Shown: positions 41,706 to 51,455 of the stretch, piece by piece
Layout of the letters: each line of letters starts with the position of its first letter
How positions within the stretch are numbered: the stretch's first letter is position 1
Assembly: GCF_000376805.1 (NCBI RefSeq)
Contig: NZ_AQXT01000002.1
Location: 3,209,990 to 3,273,989 of the forward strand
DNA: 64,000 bases
Direction: 5' to 3'
Origin: Henriciella marina DSM 19595
GTDB lineage: Bacteria > Pseudomonadota > Alphaproteobacteria > Caulobacterales > Hyphomonadaceae
Position numbers and translations under genes: made by a program
The notes under the pieces: generated by a model
The model's database searches: none
What the model saw: the letters and a program-made list of their open reading frames with translations, nothing else
What the model was told of the DNA's origin: nothing

Positions 41706-43523
41706 TTATTGGCCAAGCGGCGCACATTGCGCGTTCAGCCAGTCATGGACTTCGCCGTCCACCAGCGGGCCGATCCGGTCCAGCACCTGATTGTGGTAAT
41801 CATTGACCCATGCAAGCTCTGCCGGGCTCAGCAGATCCAGATCGATCAAGTCACGCGACAGCGGGGCCCACGTCAAATTCTGGAAGCCGAGCATCTTGCG
41901 CTCGCCGCCTTCGATCTCGGCCGCTTCCGTCACATATTGCAAATTCTCTATGCGGATGCCGTACTGGCCTTCGCGGTAGAAACCCGGCTCATTGGAGACG
42001 ATCATGCCGGGGCGCAACGCGACGCTGTTCCACGGCTTTGCGATCCGCTGCGGGCCCTCATGGACACCGAGATAGACACCGACGCCGTGCCCCGTGCCAT
42101 GGTCATAGTCGAGACCGGCCTGCCAGAGCGGATGACGCGCCAGCGCATCAAGATGCGTGCCCGTCGTGCCAGTCGGAAAACGCACACTGGCGAGCGCAAT
42201 ATGGCCTTTCAGCACCAGCGTGTAATGGCGGCGCATATCGGCTGATGGCGTACCGATCGGCACGGTCCGGGTGACATCGGTCGTCCCGTCCAGATACTGC
42301 CCGCCGCTGTCGACGAGGTAGAGCGAGCCGCGCTCCAGCTTGCGGTTAGACGCCGAAGACACGCGGTAGTGGGGCAGGGCGCCGTTCGGGCCTGCACCGG
42401 AAATCGTCTCGAAGGAGAGATCGTTGAGATCGCCCAGTTGCTCGCGGAAGCTCTCAAGCTTCAGCGCGGCATCGATCTCCGTGACCTCGCCAGACTGCGC
42501 ATCGGTGTCCAGCCAGTGCAGGAACCGCGTCAGGGCGGCGCCGTCTCGGGTATGGGCCGCTTCGGTCCCGGCGATCTCCGTTTCATTCTTGCAGGCCTTC
42601 GGCAGCAGGACAGGATCACGCTGGCGGACAATGCTCGCGCCAGCTTCCTCCAGCGCGCTGAAGAACCAGGCCGAGGCCAGAGCCGGATCGAGGCTGATCG
42701 TCTGGCCTTTCAGCTCGGCCATGGCAGGCTCAACCTCTTCCATGGGACGCAGGCGGACACGGTTGCCAAGATGCTGGCGAAGCGCGTCATTTGCCTTGCG
42801 CGCATCGAGGAACAGGTCGGCAGTGCCGTCGGCTTTCAGGATGGCGCGCGACAGCGGCAGCGGCGAACAGGCAACGTCCCCGCCGCGAATATTGAACGCC
42901 CAGGCAACCGAGGCAGGCGATGTAATGACGGCGGCATTTGCCCCGTCGGCTTTCAGCGCCGCAGCGATACGCTCGCGCTTGGCTTCTGCGTCTTCGCCTG
43001 CATGCTCGACCGCGTGCGGTGACACCGGGGCCACTGGCTCTTCAGGCCGGTCCTGCCAGGCCGCATCGATCGGATTGGTTTCGACAGCTTTCAGCTGGAT
43101 ACCCGCCTTGCGGGCGCTCTCTTCCAGCGTCGCCAGATCGTTTGGCGTCATGAGCTTTGGATCATAACCCAGCGTCTCGCCTTTCCGGGACTGGCCAGCA
43201 AGCCAGCCGAACGGGCCGGGGTCCGGCAGGCCTTCGATCTCAAGGAATTCGCGGTCCGTCTGGTCCTTGACCTGAAGCGTGTAGCGCCCGTCGGCAAAGA
43301 TGACGGCCGTGTCCTGAAACACCATGGCGGCCCCGGCAGACCCGGTAAAACCGGTCGCCCAGGTCAGCCGGTCATTGCAGGCTGGCAGATACTCATTCTG
43401 GAACTCATCCTCATGCGGGATGTAGAAGCCGTCGAGGCCCTGCGCGCGCATTGCCTCGCGCAGAAGCGGCAGATGCTTGCGGCCAAGCTGTGGGCCGCCT
43501 TTTACGTCGAAATTCTGTCTCAT
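41706..43523 (-). CDS. Xaa-Pro aminopeptidase, M24B family
   Basis: Aminopeptidase P removes N-terminal residues before proline. 605 residues with two N-terminal creatinase-like domains, as in the long eukaryote-like form. Metal-binding residues are in DGTTDVTRT (two Asp), GHGVGVYLGVHEGP (His), SNEPGFYREGQYGIRIEN (two Glu). Cytoplasmic, no signal. It is on the opposite strand to ligA and shares a gap of 44 bases with prmA, so the two may be co-transcribed. Confidence 0.92.
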   Translation of the reverse strand: MRQNFDVKGGPQLGRKHLPLLREAMRAQGLDGFYIPHEDEFQNEYLPACNDRLTWATGFTGSAGAAMVFQDTAVIFADGRYTLQVKDQTDREFLEIEGLPDPGPFGWLAGQSRKGETLGYDPKLMTPNDLATLEESARKAGIQLKAVETNPIDAAWQDRPEEPVAPVSPHAVEHAGEDAEAKRERIAAALKADGANAAVITSPASVAWAFNIRGGDVACSPLPLSRAILKADGTADLFLDARKANDALRQHLGNRVRLRPMEEVEPAMAELKGQTISLDPALASAWFFSALEEAGASIVRQRDPVLLPKACKNETEIAGTEAAHTRDGAALTRFLHWLDTDAQSGEVTEIDAALKLESFREQLGDLNDLSFETISGAGPNGALPHYRVSSASNRKLERGSLYLVDSGGQYLDGTTDVTRTVPIGTPSADMRRHYTLVLKGHIALASVRFPTGTTGTHLDALARHPLWQAGLDYDHGTGHGVGVYLGVHEGPQRIAKPWNSVALRPGMIVSNEPGFYREGQYGIRIENLQYVTEAAEIEGGERKMLGFQNLTWAPLSRDLIDLDLLSPAELAWVNDYHNQVLDRIGPLVDGEVHDWLNAQCAPLGQ

Positions 43524-43567
43524 GCGGCAAATCTAGTGCGGATGAGGCTCTAGCGGAAGGTGCCGCG

Positions 43568-44428
43568 TCAGGATGGCTTGCGAAACACCAGGCTCGACCA
43601 GCCATCCCGGCGCACACGCTTGACCAGCGCGAGGCCGCGGCCTGTATAGGCCTTGCGCACCAGCGGCTCCTGTGGGGTCAGCAGGCCGGACAGGATGATA
43701 TGGCCGCCGGGCGCCGTCAGTCGTTCGATTTCTGGCGCAAGACCGACCAGAGGACGGAACAGGATGTTTGCGAAAACAAGGTCATAGGGCGCATCACTGC
43801 GGATGGTGGTATTCACACCGCCGCCGGTCTCAAACGTCTTGAACGCATTGGAGACATGGTTCTTTGCGGCGTTCTCATTCGCGACGAGCACACTGTCGGC
43901 GTCGATCTCGGTGCCCCAGGCGCGCTTTGAGCCGGTCTTGATCGCGGCGATGGCCAGCAGGCCGGAGCCCGTGCCGATATCCAGCACCTTTTCTGGACGT
44001 GCCTGCCGCAGGACACGCTCAAGACCGATAAGACAGCCGAGCGTCGTCCCGTGATGACCGGTACCAAAGGCGGGTCCCGCCTCGATCAGGATCGGCGTCT
44101 TGCCGGGGGCGGATTTCGCCAGCACATGGCTGCCCGCCACGATGAAGCGCCCGGCCTCGACAGGTGGCAGCCCTTCCAGCGACAGGGTCACCCAGTCACG
44201 GTCTTCAAGCGCCTCGACAACGGCATTGAGACTTGGCGAGACGTCTTCGATCATCGCCTTGCAAGCCTTGGCGTCGTCCTCTGTTTCGCAATAGGCATCG
44301 AGGCGCCAGGCATGGCGGCCATCTTCCTTTGCGTCGACGGCACCCGCAGGTGTCGGGTCGGTCCAGGCCAGGGCATCCCAGGCTGGCTGAATGGCCTCAC
44401 GCGGGCCTTTTGCGGAAATCTGATACAT
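43568..44428 (-). CDS. prmA: Ribosomal protein L11 methyltransferase PrmA
   Basis: SAM-dependent methyltransferase acting on ribosomal protein L11. 286 residues from the ATG at 44428 (MYQISAKGP); the longer open frame to 44689 is antisense to the cyclophilin gene. The N-terminal substrate domain is followed by GPAFGTGHHGTTLGCL, the SAM motif VLDIGTGSGLLAIAA, and ANILFRPLVGL. Typical length. Confidence 0.93.
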   Translation of the reverse strand: MYQISAKGPREAIQPAWDALAWTDPTPAGAVDAKEDGRHAWRLDAYCETEDDAKACKAMIEDVSPSLNAVVEALEDRDWVTLSLEGLPPVEAGRFIVAGSHVLAKSAPGKTPILIEAGPAFGTGHHGTTLGCLIGLERVLRQARPEKVLDIGTGSGLLAIAAIKTGSKRAWGTEIDADSVLVANENAAKNHVSNAFKTFETGGGVNTTIRSDAPYDLVFANILFRPLVGLAPEIERLTAPGGHIILSGLLTPQEPLVRKAYTGRGLALVKRVRRDGWSSLVFRKPS

Positions 44429-44501
44429 GATGGCTCGCCCATAGCAGAGCATTGCAGAACCGGGTAGGGTCGCGCTCAGCAGACAGGGAGCGCGCGGCGC
44501 G

Positions 44502-45404
44502 ATGAACAGACAGATGAAGACAATCTTGGCGGGCGCTGCGCTTTCTATGTGCGCCAACTTTAGCGCGGCGACTGCGCAGCAAACCGCGCCTGCGGATCCT
44601 GCCCAGACCGAGGCCGGCTGGCGCCTGATCGCCCCCGAAAACCTGATGCTGATCGAAACCGGCAAGGGCACGGTGGTGATCGAGCTCAACCCGTCTTTCG
44701 CGCCGAACCATGCAGAGCGTATGCGGGAGCTTGCCGCCTCCGGTGAATACGAAGGCGAGCATTTCTACCGGGTCATCGAGGGATTCGTTGCGCAGGGCGG
44801 CCTCTTCGACGACATGCAGATCCTGCGCTGGGGCCCCCTGAAGAACGAGAATGACCGGCCCTATGGCGGCGAAGGCTTCGTCCCACTCGGTAACGCCGAT
44901 CTCTTCGCGCCAGAGGTCGGCCATATTGGCGGCTTCCCGGTCGGGCGGGATGAGGCGCTTGGCCAGGAATGGCTGCTTCATTGCCCGGGTGCGGTCGCGC
45001 TGGCGCGAAATAATGACCCTGACTCAGGCGGCACCGAGATTTACATTGTGCTTGATGCGCAGCGTTATCTCGACCGCAACCTGACCGTCTTTGGCCGGGT
45101 CATCGACGGCATGGAGCATGTGCAGGCGTTCAAGCGCGGCGACCGCGCCATCCAGAACGGCGTCATCCAGGCGCCCGAAACCGGCGAAGAAATCCGGAAG
45201 CTGACAATTGCCTCCGACCTGCCAGAAGACGAGCGCCCGGTCTGGCGCACGATGACGAGCGACGGCCAGCCCTTTGCCGATCACAAGACGGCGCTGCGGG
45301 TGCGCGAGGGCGACTTTTTCTATCGCAAGCCGCCCGAAGTCCTCGACATCTGCGGGTTCACCACGCCCGCTGAACCCGTGGTCGCTGCAGCGACGGCTGA
45401 CTAG
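44502..45404 (+). CDS. Periplasmic peptidyl-prolyl cis-trans isomerase, cyclophilin type
   Basis: 300 residues. A signal peptide ends near SAATAQQ, so it is exported. The cyclophilin domain (about 50-230) has VVIELNPSFAPNHAERMRELA, FYRVIEGFVAQGG, and NDPDSGGTEIYIVLDAQRYLDRNLTVFGRVIDGM. The conserved FMRVIDGF-type segment reads FYRVIEGF. A C-terminal extension of about 70 residues includes LRVREGDFFYRKP. It probably assists folding of envelope proteins. Start at 44502 or 44514. Confidence 0.88.
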   Translation: MNRQMKTILAGAALSMCANFSAATAQQTAPADPAQTEAGWRLIAPENLMLIETGKGTVVIELNPSFAPNHAERMRELAASGEYEGEHFYRVIEGFVAQGGLFDDMQILRWGPLKNENDRPYGGEGFVPLGNADLFAPEVGHIGGFPVGRDEALGQEWLLHCPGAVALARNNDPDSGGTEIYIVLDAQRYLDRNLTVFGRVIDGMEHVQAFKRGDRAIQNGVIQAPETGEEIRKLTIASDLPEDERPVWRTMTSDGQPFADHKTALRVREGDFFYRKPPEVLDICGFTTPAEPVVAAATAD

Positions 45405-45417
45405 CCGACATCACCCG

Positions 45418-45936
45418 TTAGCGATGATAGCCATTCCACGGTGCTTCGCGGTCGAGGCTTAGCTCAGCGCCATAGGTGGGCGCAGGGGCTGGATAAGCGT
45501 CGTAATAAACGTCGCCTTCGGCGTAGTAGCCGTCATCGTAATAGGCCGACCCGCTATCTTCGTAGCCATAGGCTGAAGCCGCGCTGTCATAGGCGTACTC
45601 GCTGGTGACCGTGCCGGACGAATACCTGCTGGCGCTGCCCTGATAGTCGTACCCGCCTGAGTAATGGCCGTGGTCGTGGCCGACATGGCTGGTGTGCGTG
45701 CAAGCTGGCGGGGCCGTCCGCGTATAGGTTTGCGCATAGCGTCTCACCACAGGCCGCGTTGTGTAGGTGCGTACCGTTTGCCCGCAACAGCAACTTGTTA
45801 CGCAGCCTGAACTGGTCGCTGTCTGTGTATTGTAGCTGTAGCTGTGTGCAGGCGCATTATAGGCATACCCATCGGCCGCCGCAGGAAGCACCACCATGGC
45901 CGCGAGGCCTGCCCCAATCAAAAGACCCGTGCGCAT
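45418..45936 (-). CDS. Secreted Tyr/Gly/Ser-rich small protein
   Basis: 172 residues; start at 45936 fixed by GGAGG 8 bases upstream. Signal peptide MRTGLLIGAGLAAMVVLPA ends at AAADG. The mature part is unusually rich in Tyr (YAYNAPAHSYSYN, YYDDGYYAEGDVYYDAYP), Gly and Ser. A cysteine cluster (SGCVTSCCCGQ) and a His-rich HTSHVGHDHGH segment could bind metal. No family recognised. It converges with the cyclophilin gene (13-base gap). Confidence 0.65.
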   Translation of the reverse strand: MRTGLLIGAGLAAMVVLPAAADGYAYNAPAHSYSYNTQTATSSGCVTSCCCGQTVRTYTTRPVVRRYAQTYTRTAPPACTHTSHVGHDHGHYSGGYDYQGSASRYSSGTVTSEYAYDSAASAYGYEDSGSAYYDDGYYAEGDVYYDAYPAPAPTYGAELSLDREAPWNGYHR

Positions 45937-46080
45937 GTGATTTCCTCCAGCTGCAATATGTGTGGGTAAACAGATAGTTAACACGAAAGTAGCCAGCTGG
46001 CGCTCTGGTTCCCGGTCAGTTTAAATTTTGCGACCGGCCGGGTCTGTTCAGACAGGGCGAAATAGCGCTAAGGACGAGCC

Positions 46081-46890
46081 ATGACTGGATCAATGAAACT
46101 CGCAATCGCCGGCATTGCAGGCCGGATGGGAAAACAGCTCGCAAGCGCCGCCATTGAGGCGGGCCATGAGCTGACGGGCGCCAGCGAAGCCCCCGGCAGT
46201 CCTGCACTTGGCAAGTCACTCGACAAGCTCATCCCCGGAGCGCCGTCCAGCATGAAGCCGGAGTCGGATGTCGCGGGAGCCGCCAAGGGCGCGGACGTCT
46301 GGATCGATTTTACCCGTCCGGCGGCAACGATTGACGCTCTGAAACATCTTCAGAAGGCAGGCGTCAAAGCCGTCATCATCGGCACGACCGGTTTCGATGC
46401 CGCCGAAGAAGAAGCGATTGGCGAAGCTGCCGGTAGCCTCGCCATCGTCAAGGCTGGAAACTACTCGCTGGGCGTCAACCTTCTCTGCGCGCTGACGAAA
46501 CGCGCCGCCGAAAGCCTCGGCGATGACTGGGACATTGAAGTGCTGGAGACCCATCACCGGCGCAAGGTCGATGCGCCGTCTGGTACCGCCCTCATGCTGG
46601 GCGACGCCGCAGCCTCTGGTCGTGGGTCGGACCTGAAAACACTGAGGCAGCCACCCTATGACGGCCCTGGCGCCGAACGCGAGAGAGGCAAGATCGGTTT
46701 TTCCGTCCGCCGCTCTGGCGGGGTCATTGGCGAACATGAAGTGACCTTCGGCTCTGACAGGGAAGTCATCACGCTGGCCCATTCGGCGCTCGATCGCTCT
46801 GTCTTTGCCCATGGCGCGCTCGCGGCTGCACGCTGGGCACTTCGCCAGCCGCCCGGCCTCTATGACATGACCGACGTTCTGGGCCTCTGA
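46081..46890 (+). CDS. dapB: 4-hydroxy-tetrahydrodipicolinate reductase DapB
   Basis: NAD(P)H reductase in the lysine/meso-DAP pathway, supplying MurE. 269 residues. Nucleotide-binding IAGIAGRMGKQLA, GTTGFD, catalytic His and Lys in ETHHRRKVDAPSGTAL, and a C-terminal FAHGALAAARWA. AAGGA lies upstream of the ATG at 46081; 46093 is a second ATG. Confidence 0.95.
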   Translation: MTGSMKLAIAGIAGRMGKQLASAAIEAGHELTGASEAPGSPALGKSLDKLIPGAPSSMKPESDVAGAAKGADVWIDFTRPAATIDALKHLQKAGVKAVIIGTTGFDAAEEEAIGEAAGSLAIVKAGNYSLGVNLLCALTKRAAESLGDDWDIEVLETHHRRKVDAPSGTALMLGDAAASGRGSDLKTLRQPPYDGPGAERERGKIGFSVRRSGGVIGEHEVTFGSDREVITLAHSALDRSVFAHGALAAARWALRQPPGLYDMTDVLGL

Positions 46891-46995
46891 AAAGCTTCCT
46901 CAGTCTTTGACGCTGGGGCAGAGATTGCCTTCCGCGAACGGAAGGGGGATTAGCTTGTCCCATCAGGCTCAATTCAGCACGTTCGGGAGGAATTC

Positions 46996-48246
46996 ATGGC
47001 TGAAGCATATATTATCGACGCGGTACGTACGCCGCGGGGTATCGGCAAGGTTGGCAAGGGCTCGCTCGCCCATCTCCACCCCCAGCACCTCGCTTCGACC
47101 GTTCTCGGTGCAATCCGCGATCGCAACAAGCTCGACACCGCCACCGTCGACGATGTCATCTGGGGCACCAGCTCCCAGCGCGGCGCGCAAGGCGCTGACA
47201 TGGGCCGCATGGCGGCTCTCGACGCAGGCTTCGACGTCAAGGCATCGGGCGTTACGCTCGACCGTTTCTGCGGCTCCGGCATCACCACCGTGTCGCTCGC
47301 TGCAGCGCAGATCATGTCCGGCATGGAAGACTGCGTTATCGCAGGCGGCTGCGAGATGATGAGCTACACGGCCTCCACTGCGGACCCGAAAAGCCCGCCA
47401 ATGATGGACGCTGGCAACCTTCACCTTCGCGAGCTGCACCCACAGTCCCAGCAGGGCTGCTGCGCGGATGCCATCGCAACGCTCGAAGGCATCGACCGCG
47501 AAGCCGTCGATCAGCTCGCCGTCACCAGCCAGGTACGTGCAAAGCGCGCCATGGATGAAGGCCGTTTCGACAAGTCGGTGATCCCGGTGCACAACCGTGA
47601 TGGCTCGCTTGCCCTCGACAAGGACGAATTCCCACGTCCGGGCACAACGATGGAGAGCCTCTCTGGCCTCAAGACCGTGTTCAACATGTTCTGGGATGTG
47701 CCGGTCGACGACAAGGGCCTGACCTATGGCAACATGATCGAGAAGAAGTATCCTCAGATCAAAGGCAATGTTCAGCACGTCCATCATGCCGGTAACTCTT
47801 CCGGTGTGGTCGATGGCGCAGCTGCCATTCTCGTCACCTCGAAAGAATATGCCGACAAGCATGGCCTCAAGCCTCGTGCCCGTATCGTCGCGACCTGCAA
47901 TATGGGCGATGACCCGACGCTGATGCTCAACGCACCGGTCCCGGCTGCCAAGAAAGTCCTCGAGAAAGCCGGCATGACGACCGACGATATCGACGTCTAT
48001 GAAATCAACGAAGCTTTCTCTGTCGTGGCAGAAAAGTTCATCCGCGATCTCAAGCTCGATCGGGAAAAAGTGAACATCAATGGCGGCGCCATGGCTCTCG
48101 GTCACCCGATTGGCGCAACCGGCTCCATCCTGATTGGCACCGCGCTTGACGAACTTGAGCGCTCCGGCGGCCGCTACGGCCTCGTCACAATGTGTGCGGC
48201 TGGCGGCATGGCCCCGGCCATCATCATCGAGCGCCTGGACGCCTGA
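46996..48246 (+). CDS. Acetyl-CoA acetyltransferase (thiolase)
   Basis: 416 residues, a thiolase of the acetyl-CoA acetyltransferase/beta-ketothiolase type. Nucleophile Cys92 in LDRFCGSGITTV, and the second motifs NINGGAMALGHPIGATGS (His) and CAAGGMAPA (Cys). GGGAGGA is well placed before the ATG. It could act in fatty acid breakdown or in polyhydroxybutyrate synthesis; no phaB or fadB neighbour decides this. A terminator follows. Confidence 0.93.
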   Translation: MAEAYIIDAVRTPRGIGKVGKGSLAHLHPQHLASTVLGAIRDRNKLDTATVDDVIWGTSSQRGAQGADMGRMAALDAGFDVKASGVTLDRFCGSGITTVSLAAAQIMSGMEDCVIAGGCEMMSYTASTADPKSPPMMDAGNLHLRELHPQSQQGCCADAIATLEGIDREAVDQLAVTSQVRAKRAMDEGRFDKSVIPVHNRDGSLALDKDEFPRPGTTMESLSGLKTVFNMFWDVPVDDKGLTYGNMIEKKYPQIKGNVQHVHHAGNSSGVVDGAAAILVTSKEYADKHGLKPRARIVATCNMGDDPTLMLNAPVPAAKKVLEKAGMTTDDIDVYEINEAFSVVAEKFIRDLKLDREKVNINGGAMALGHPIGATGSILIGTALDELERSGGRYGLVTMCAAGGMAPAIIIERLDA

Positions 48247-48278
48247 TAGGCCCCAGCTCGATCACACGAATATAGATG

Positions 48279-48314
48279 ACCCCGTCCCGGACACATCCGG
48301 GGCGGGGTTTTCAT
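48279..48314 (+). terminator. Intrinsic terminator after the thiolase gene
   Basis: CCCCGTCCCGG (48280-48290), a six-base loop, CCGGGGCGGGG (48297-48307) with one G-T pair, then TTTT. It isolates the thiolase from the regulator gene downstream. Confidence 0.85.
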
Positions 48315-48422
48315 TTGTTTGAAATTTGAACTGTTGGCTGAACCATAACCTCACACCTGTGTGCCATATCGGGCCGTAGCAAAATGACCCAGTAGAGGTC
48401 GCCGCTTCAGGAGTGATGTGAC

Positions 48423-49892
48423 ATGGCAAAGACGGTTCTGGTCATCGACGACGACCCCACGCAACGCAGGCTGATACAGGCGGCTGTCGAGAAAGCAGGC
48501 TTTGCCTGCCGGACGGCGCCAGACGGCGAAAGCGGCTTCACCACAGCGACCGAAGCGGGCGCCGACGTCATCCTGCTGGACCTGACAATGCCTGGCCTTT
48601 CAGGGATGGAAACGCTTGAGCGCCTTGCAGAGCGCATCCCGGATGTGCCCGTGGTCATGCTGACGGCAACGTCCGGCATCGACACAATCGTGACCGCCAT
48701 GCGGGCAGGGGCGGTCGACTTTATCGTCAAGCCAGCCAATCCTGAGCGCGTCCTTGTCTCTATCCGCAACGCCCTGAAAATGTCGTCGCTGACCGGTGAG
48801 GTGAAACGCCTGACCCGCAAGACCGAAGGCGGTATGAGCTTCGAGGACATGATTGCGGCAGCCCCTGCCATGCGCCAGGTCGTCCGTCTCGGCCAGCGCG
48901 CGGCAAGCTCTGACATTCCGGTCCTTATCCTCGGTGAAAGCGGCGTTGGTAAGGAAGTTATCGCCCGCTGCATTCAGGGTGCGTCCGACCGCGCCGGTAA
49001 GCCATTCGTTACCGTCAACTGCGGCGCGATCCCCGAAAACCTCGTAGAGAGCATCCTCTTCGGCCATGAGAAAGGCGCGTTCACCGGCGCTGTCTCCAAA
49101 TCGCTCGGTAAATTCGTGGAGGCCGATGGCGGAACGCTGTTTCTTGATGAGATCGGCGAACTGCCGCTCGACATGCAGGTCAAACTGCTGCGCGCGCTTC
49201 AGGAAGGCGAGGTCGATGCCGTCGGCTCACGCCGCCCGACCAAGGTCGATGTGCGCATCGTCTCGGCGACCAATCGTGACCTTGCCGAACAGGTAAAGGC
49301 CGGCAATTTCCGCGAAGACCTCTATTATAGGCTTAACGTTTTTCCGGTCGATGTGCCATCGCTCAGCCAGCGCCGCGAAGATATCCCGGCCCTCGTCACG
49401 CACTTCATCTCGCGCTTCAACGCGTCTGAAAACCGGGATGTGGAGACCGCGAGCGAAGAAACCCTGCAGATGCTCTGCGCTTTCGACTGGCCGGGCAATG
49501 TCCGCCAGCTGGAGAACGCCGTCTTTCGCGCCGTGATCCTTTGCGAGGGCACGGTTCTGCAGCCGCACGATTTCCCGCAGATTTCTGGCATCATGCCGGA
49601 AATGGTTGACCTGCCGCCTGTGCCTGCACGTGCTGCACCCGCCAATGACATGGCTGACGCCGGCAATGCCGACATGATGACGCCTGCACAGACAGGCCCG
49701 GTCGTGATCAAGAATGACGAGGGTGAGCTTCGTCCGCTCACCGACATCGAACGCGACATCATTGAATATGCGATCGACTTCTATCAGGGACATATGTCCG
49801 AAGTCAGCCGCCGCCTCGGCATCGGCCGCTCCACCCTATACCGCAAGATCCGTGAGTATGAGCTCGACGGCGAAGAACAAAAGGCCGGCTGA
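48423..49892 (+). CDS. Sigma-54-dependent response regulator (NtrC family, TacA-like)
   Basis: 489 residues with three domains: a receiver (about 1-120; acidic pair DDD, phospho-Asp in [10 protein letters not shown], Lys in FIVKPAN), an AAA+ sigma-54 activator (about 140-380; Walker [15 protein letters not shown] loop, FLDEIGELP) and a C-terminal Fis-type helix-turn-helix ([22 protein letters not shown]). The N-terminus [20 protein letters not shown] resembles Caulobacter TacA, which controls stalk and polar genes; that equivalence is inference. AGGAG lies 10 bases before the ATG. No histidine kinase is adjacent, so it is an orphan regulator here. Confidence 0.9.
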   Translation: MAKTVLVIDDDPTQRRLIQAAVEKAGFACRTAPDGESGFTTATEAGADVILLDLTMPGLSGMETLERLAERIPDVPVVMLTATSGIDTIVTAMRAGAVDFIVKPANPERVLVSIRNALKMSSLTGEVKRLTRKTEGGMSFEDMIAAAPAMRQVVRLGQRAASSDIPVLILGESGVGKEVIARCIQGASDRAGKPFVTVNCGAIPENLVESILFGHEKGAFTGAVSKSLGKFVEADGGTLFLDEIGELPLDMQVKLLRALQEGEVDAVGSRRPTKVDVRIVSATNRDLAEQVKAGNFREDLYYRLNVFPVDVPSLSQRREDIPALVTHFISRFNASENRDVETASEETLQMLCAFDWPGNVRQLENAVFRAVILCEGTVLQPHDFPQISGIMPEMVDLPPVPARAAPANDMADAGNADMMTPAQTGPVVIKNDEGELRPLTDIERDIIEYAIDFYQGHMSEVSRRLGIGRSTLYRKIREYELDGEEQKAG

Positions 49893-49943
49893 AGAAACAC
49901 TGGCCAAGGCTTTCGGGTCGTCCATGTCCATTAGGCCCCAACT

Positions 49944-49987
49944 GGCCGCTATGGTGTCCTCGTACGTCATGGCGGCCTTTTTCTTTT
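49944..49987. terminator. Probable terminator downstream of the response regulator
   Basis: GGCCGCTATG and CATGGCGGCC pair around a 14-base loop, followed by TTTTTCTTTTC. A small open frame on the minus strand here has no independent support. Confidence 0.6.
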
Positions 49988-50050
49988 CTCGCGCAGGCAG
50001 GCCGCAAGAAACGGGTGGAAGCGGCGCGCCGATCACGTCAAACTCTCCTC

Positions 50051-50935
50051 ATGACTTCGACGCGACCTTCCCTTTCCGAACGCTCTGTCGCCTATGGCCG
50101 GATGGCTGACGCGCTCACCCACCTTGGCGAGACCTGGCGTGACTGGCCCGACCTTGCAGAGTGCGCCCGCGCCGTCGGCCTTTCGCCGCATCATTTCCAG
50201 CGGGAGTTCACGCGCTGGGCCGGGATCAGCCCCAAACAGTATCAGGCCGCGCTCGCCCATGCCGAAGCCGGTGACCTCCTCAGGCAGGGGGCAAGCCTGC
50301 TTGACGCCTCGCTGGAAACGGGTCTCTCAGGGCCGTCACGCCTTCATGATCTTTTCATCGCGCATGAGGGGCTGACACCCGGCGAGGCGAAATCCGGCGG
50401 CGATGGCGCTGATCTTGTCATGGGCGAGGCCGAGACCCCATTCGGCGCGGCCGTTCTGGTCATTTCACCGCGCGGCCTGTGCGGGATGGGCTTTGCCGAT
50501 CATGACGCCGCCCACAAATCCGGCTTCGAGCATCCCGGCTATGGCAGGGATGCGGTCAAGCGCGACTTTGCGAGCCGCTATCCGAACGCCTCCATCCGCG
50601 CAGATGATGGCGAAGCAAAAACCTGGGCCCGGCGCATATTCGACAGCGATGAGCCCGTGCCTGTTGCGCTCTACGGCACGCCGTTCAGGCGCCAGATATG
50701 GCGGGCGCTTCTCGATATTCCGGCGGGCGAAACGCGCACCTATGGCGAGGTCGCCGCGGCTGCGGGCCAGCCAAAGGCCGCCCGCGCCGCAGGAACGGCG
50801 ATCGGCGCGAATACGATATCGTGGCTCATTCCCTGCCATCGCGCCCTTGCGTCGGATGGGCGGTTACATAATTACCATTGGGGTGTGGCGCGCAAACGCG
50901 CCATGCTGACATTCGAGCGCGCGCACGCCGCCTGA
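50051..50935 (+). CDS. Ada-like protein: AraC-type HTH fused to O6-alkylguanine-DNA alkyltransferase
   Basis: 294 residues. The N-terminal half has an AraC-type helix-turn-helix (GLSPHHFQREFTRWAGISPKQYQAA). The C-terminal half is the alkyltransferase: PFRRQIWRALLDIPAGETRTYGEV, then IPCHR with the acceptor Cys. It lacks the N-terminal zinc domain of full-length Ada that senses methyl phosphotriesters, so its trigger would differ. The ATG at 50051 lacks a clear ribosome binding site; GTG 50015 is an alternative. Confidence 0.88.
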   Translation: MTSTRPSLSERSVAYGRMADALTHLGETWRDWPDLAECARAVGLSPHHFQREFTRWAGISPKQYQAALAHAEAGDLLRQGASLLDASLETGLSGPSRLHDLFIAHEGLTPGEAKSGGDGADLVMGEAETPFGAAVLVISPRGLCGMGFADHDAAHKSGFEHPGYGRDAVKRDFASRYPNASIRADDGEAKTWARRIFDSDEPVPVALYGTPFRRQIWRALLDIPAGETRTYGEVAAAAGQPKAARAAGTAIGANTISWLIPCHRALASDGRLHNYHWGVARKRAMLTFERAHAA

Positions 50936-50984
50936 GGGCTCAGCTGCCATTCGGTCGGCCTGGCGCCCAGCCAGTGGAAGAGAC

Positions 50985-51455
50985 ATGGGATATCTGACAT
51001 TTTACGCGATGATGTTCGTCGCGCTGGGGCTGTGGGGGATATGGATCCTGATGAAGTGGCGTGAGCTGCCCACTTTCTCAAAGGCCGTCTATACGTCGAT
51101 GCGCGAGAAGAATTTGCTGTCCGACCGCGTCTCGCAGGAAGACTTCAAGGAAATTTTCATCCGCACAGAGGCCCCGCTCGCGGCCAGCTATCGCTGGGGC
51201 GCAGCACTGGTCAGCCTGCTGGCCCTGCCGCTGCTGGTCATGGGCTTCAACAATCTCTGGGATTTGATGTGGCGTCTTGGCGGCGCCGTTCCCGGGCCGT
51301 TCGAGCGCGGTTACATGTTCAACGTCTTCATGACCTTCGTCTTCGTCATGGGCGTCATCGTCCTTTTCCTCTATGCCGTGACCTCACATTACTATCGCAA
51401 TGCGCCGCCGTCCCTGAAATCGGAAATCCGGCGCCTTGAAGGAGACCGCGAATGA
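50985..51455 (+). CDS. Small integral membrane protein, unknown function
   Basis: 156 residues with three hydrophobic segments: about 3-24, 70-90 and 110-133. Between the first two is a charged cytoplasmic-type loop (SMREKNLLSDRVSQEDFKEIFIR). No family recognised. Its last four bases overlap the start of gloA, so the two are probably co-translated. Confidence 0.7.
   Translation: MGYLTFYAMMFVALGLWGIWILMKWRELPTFSKAVYTSMREKNLLSDRVSQEDFKEIFIRTEAPLAASYRWGAALVSLLALPLLVMGFNNLWDLMWRLGGAVPGPFERGYMFNVFMTFVFVMGVIVLFLYAVTSHYYRNAPPSLKSEIRRLEGDRE

Noticed and set aside
49836..50036. Small minus-strand frame after the response regulator
   Set aside because: It includes the hairpin terminator and overlaps the end of the regulator gene. 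No homology or good start.
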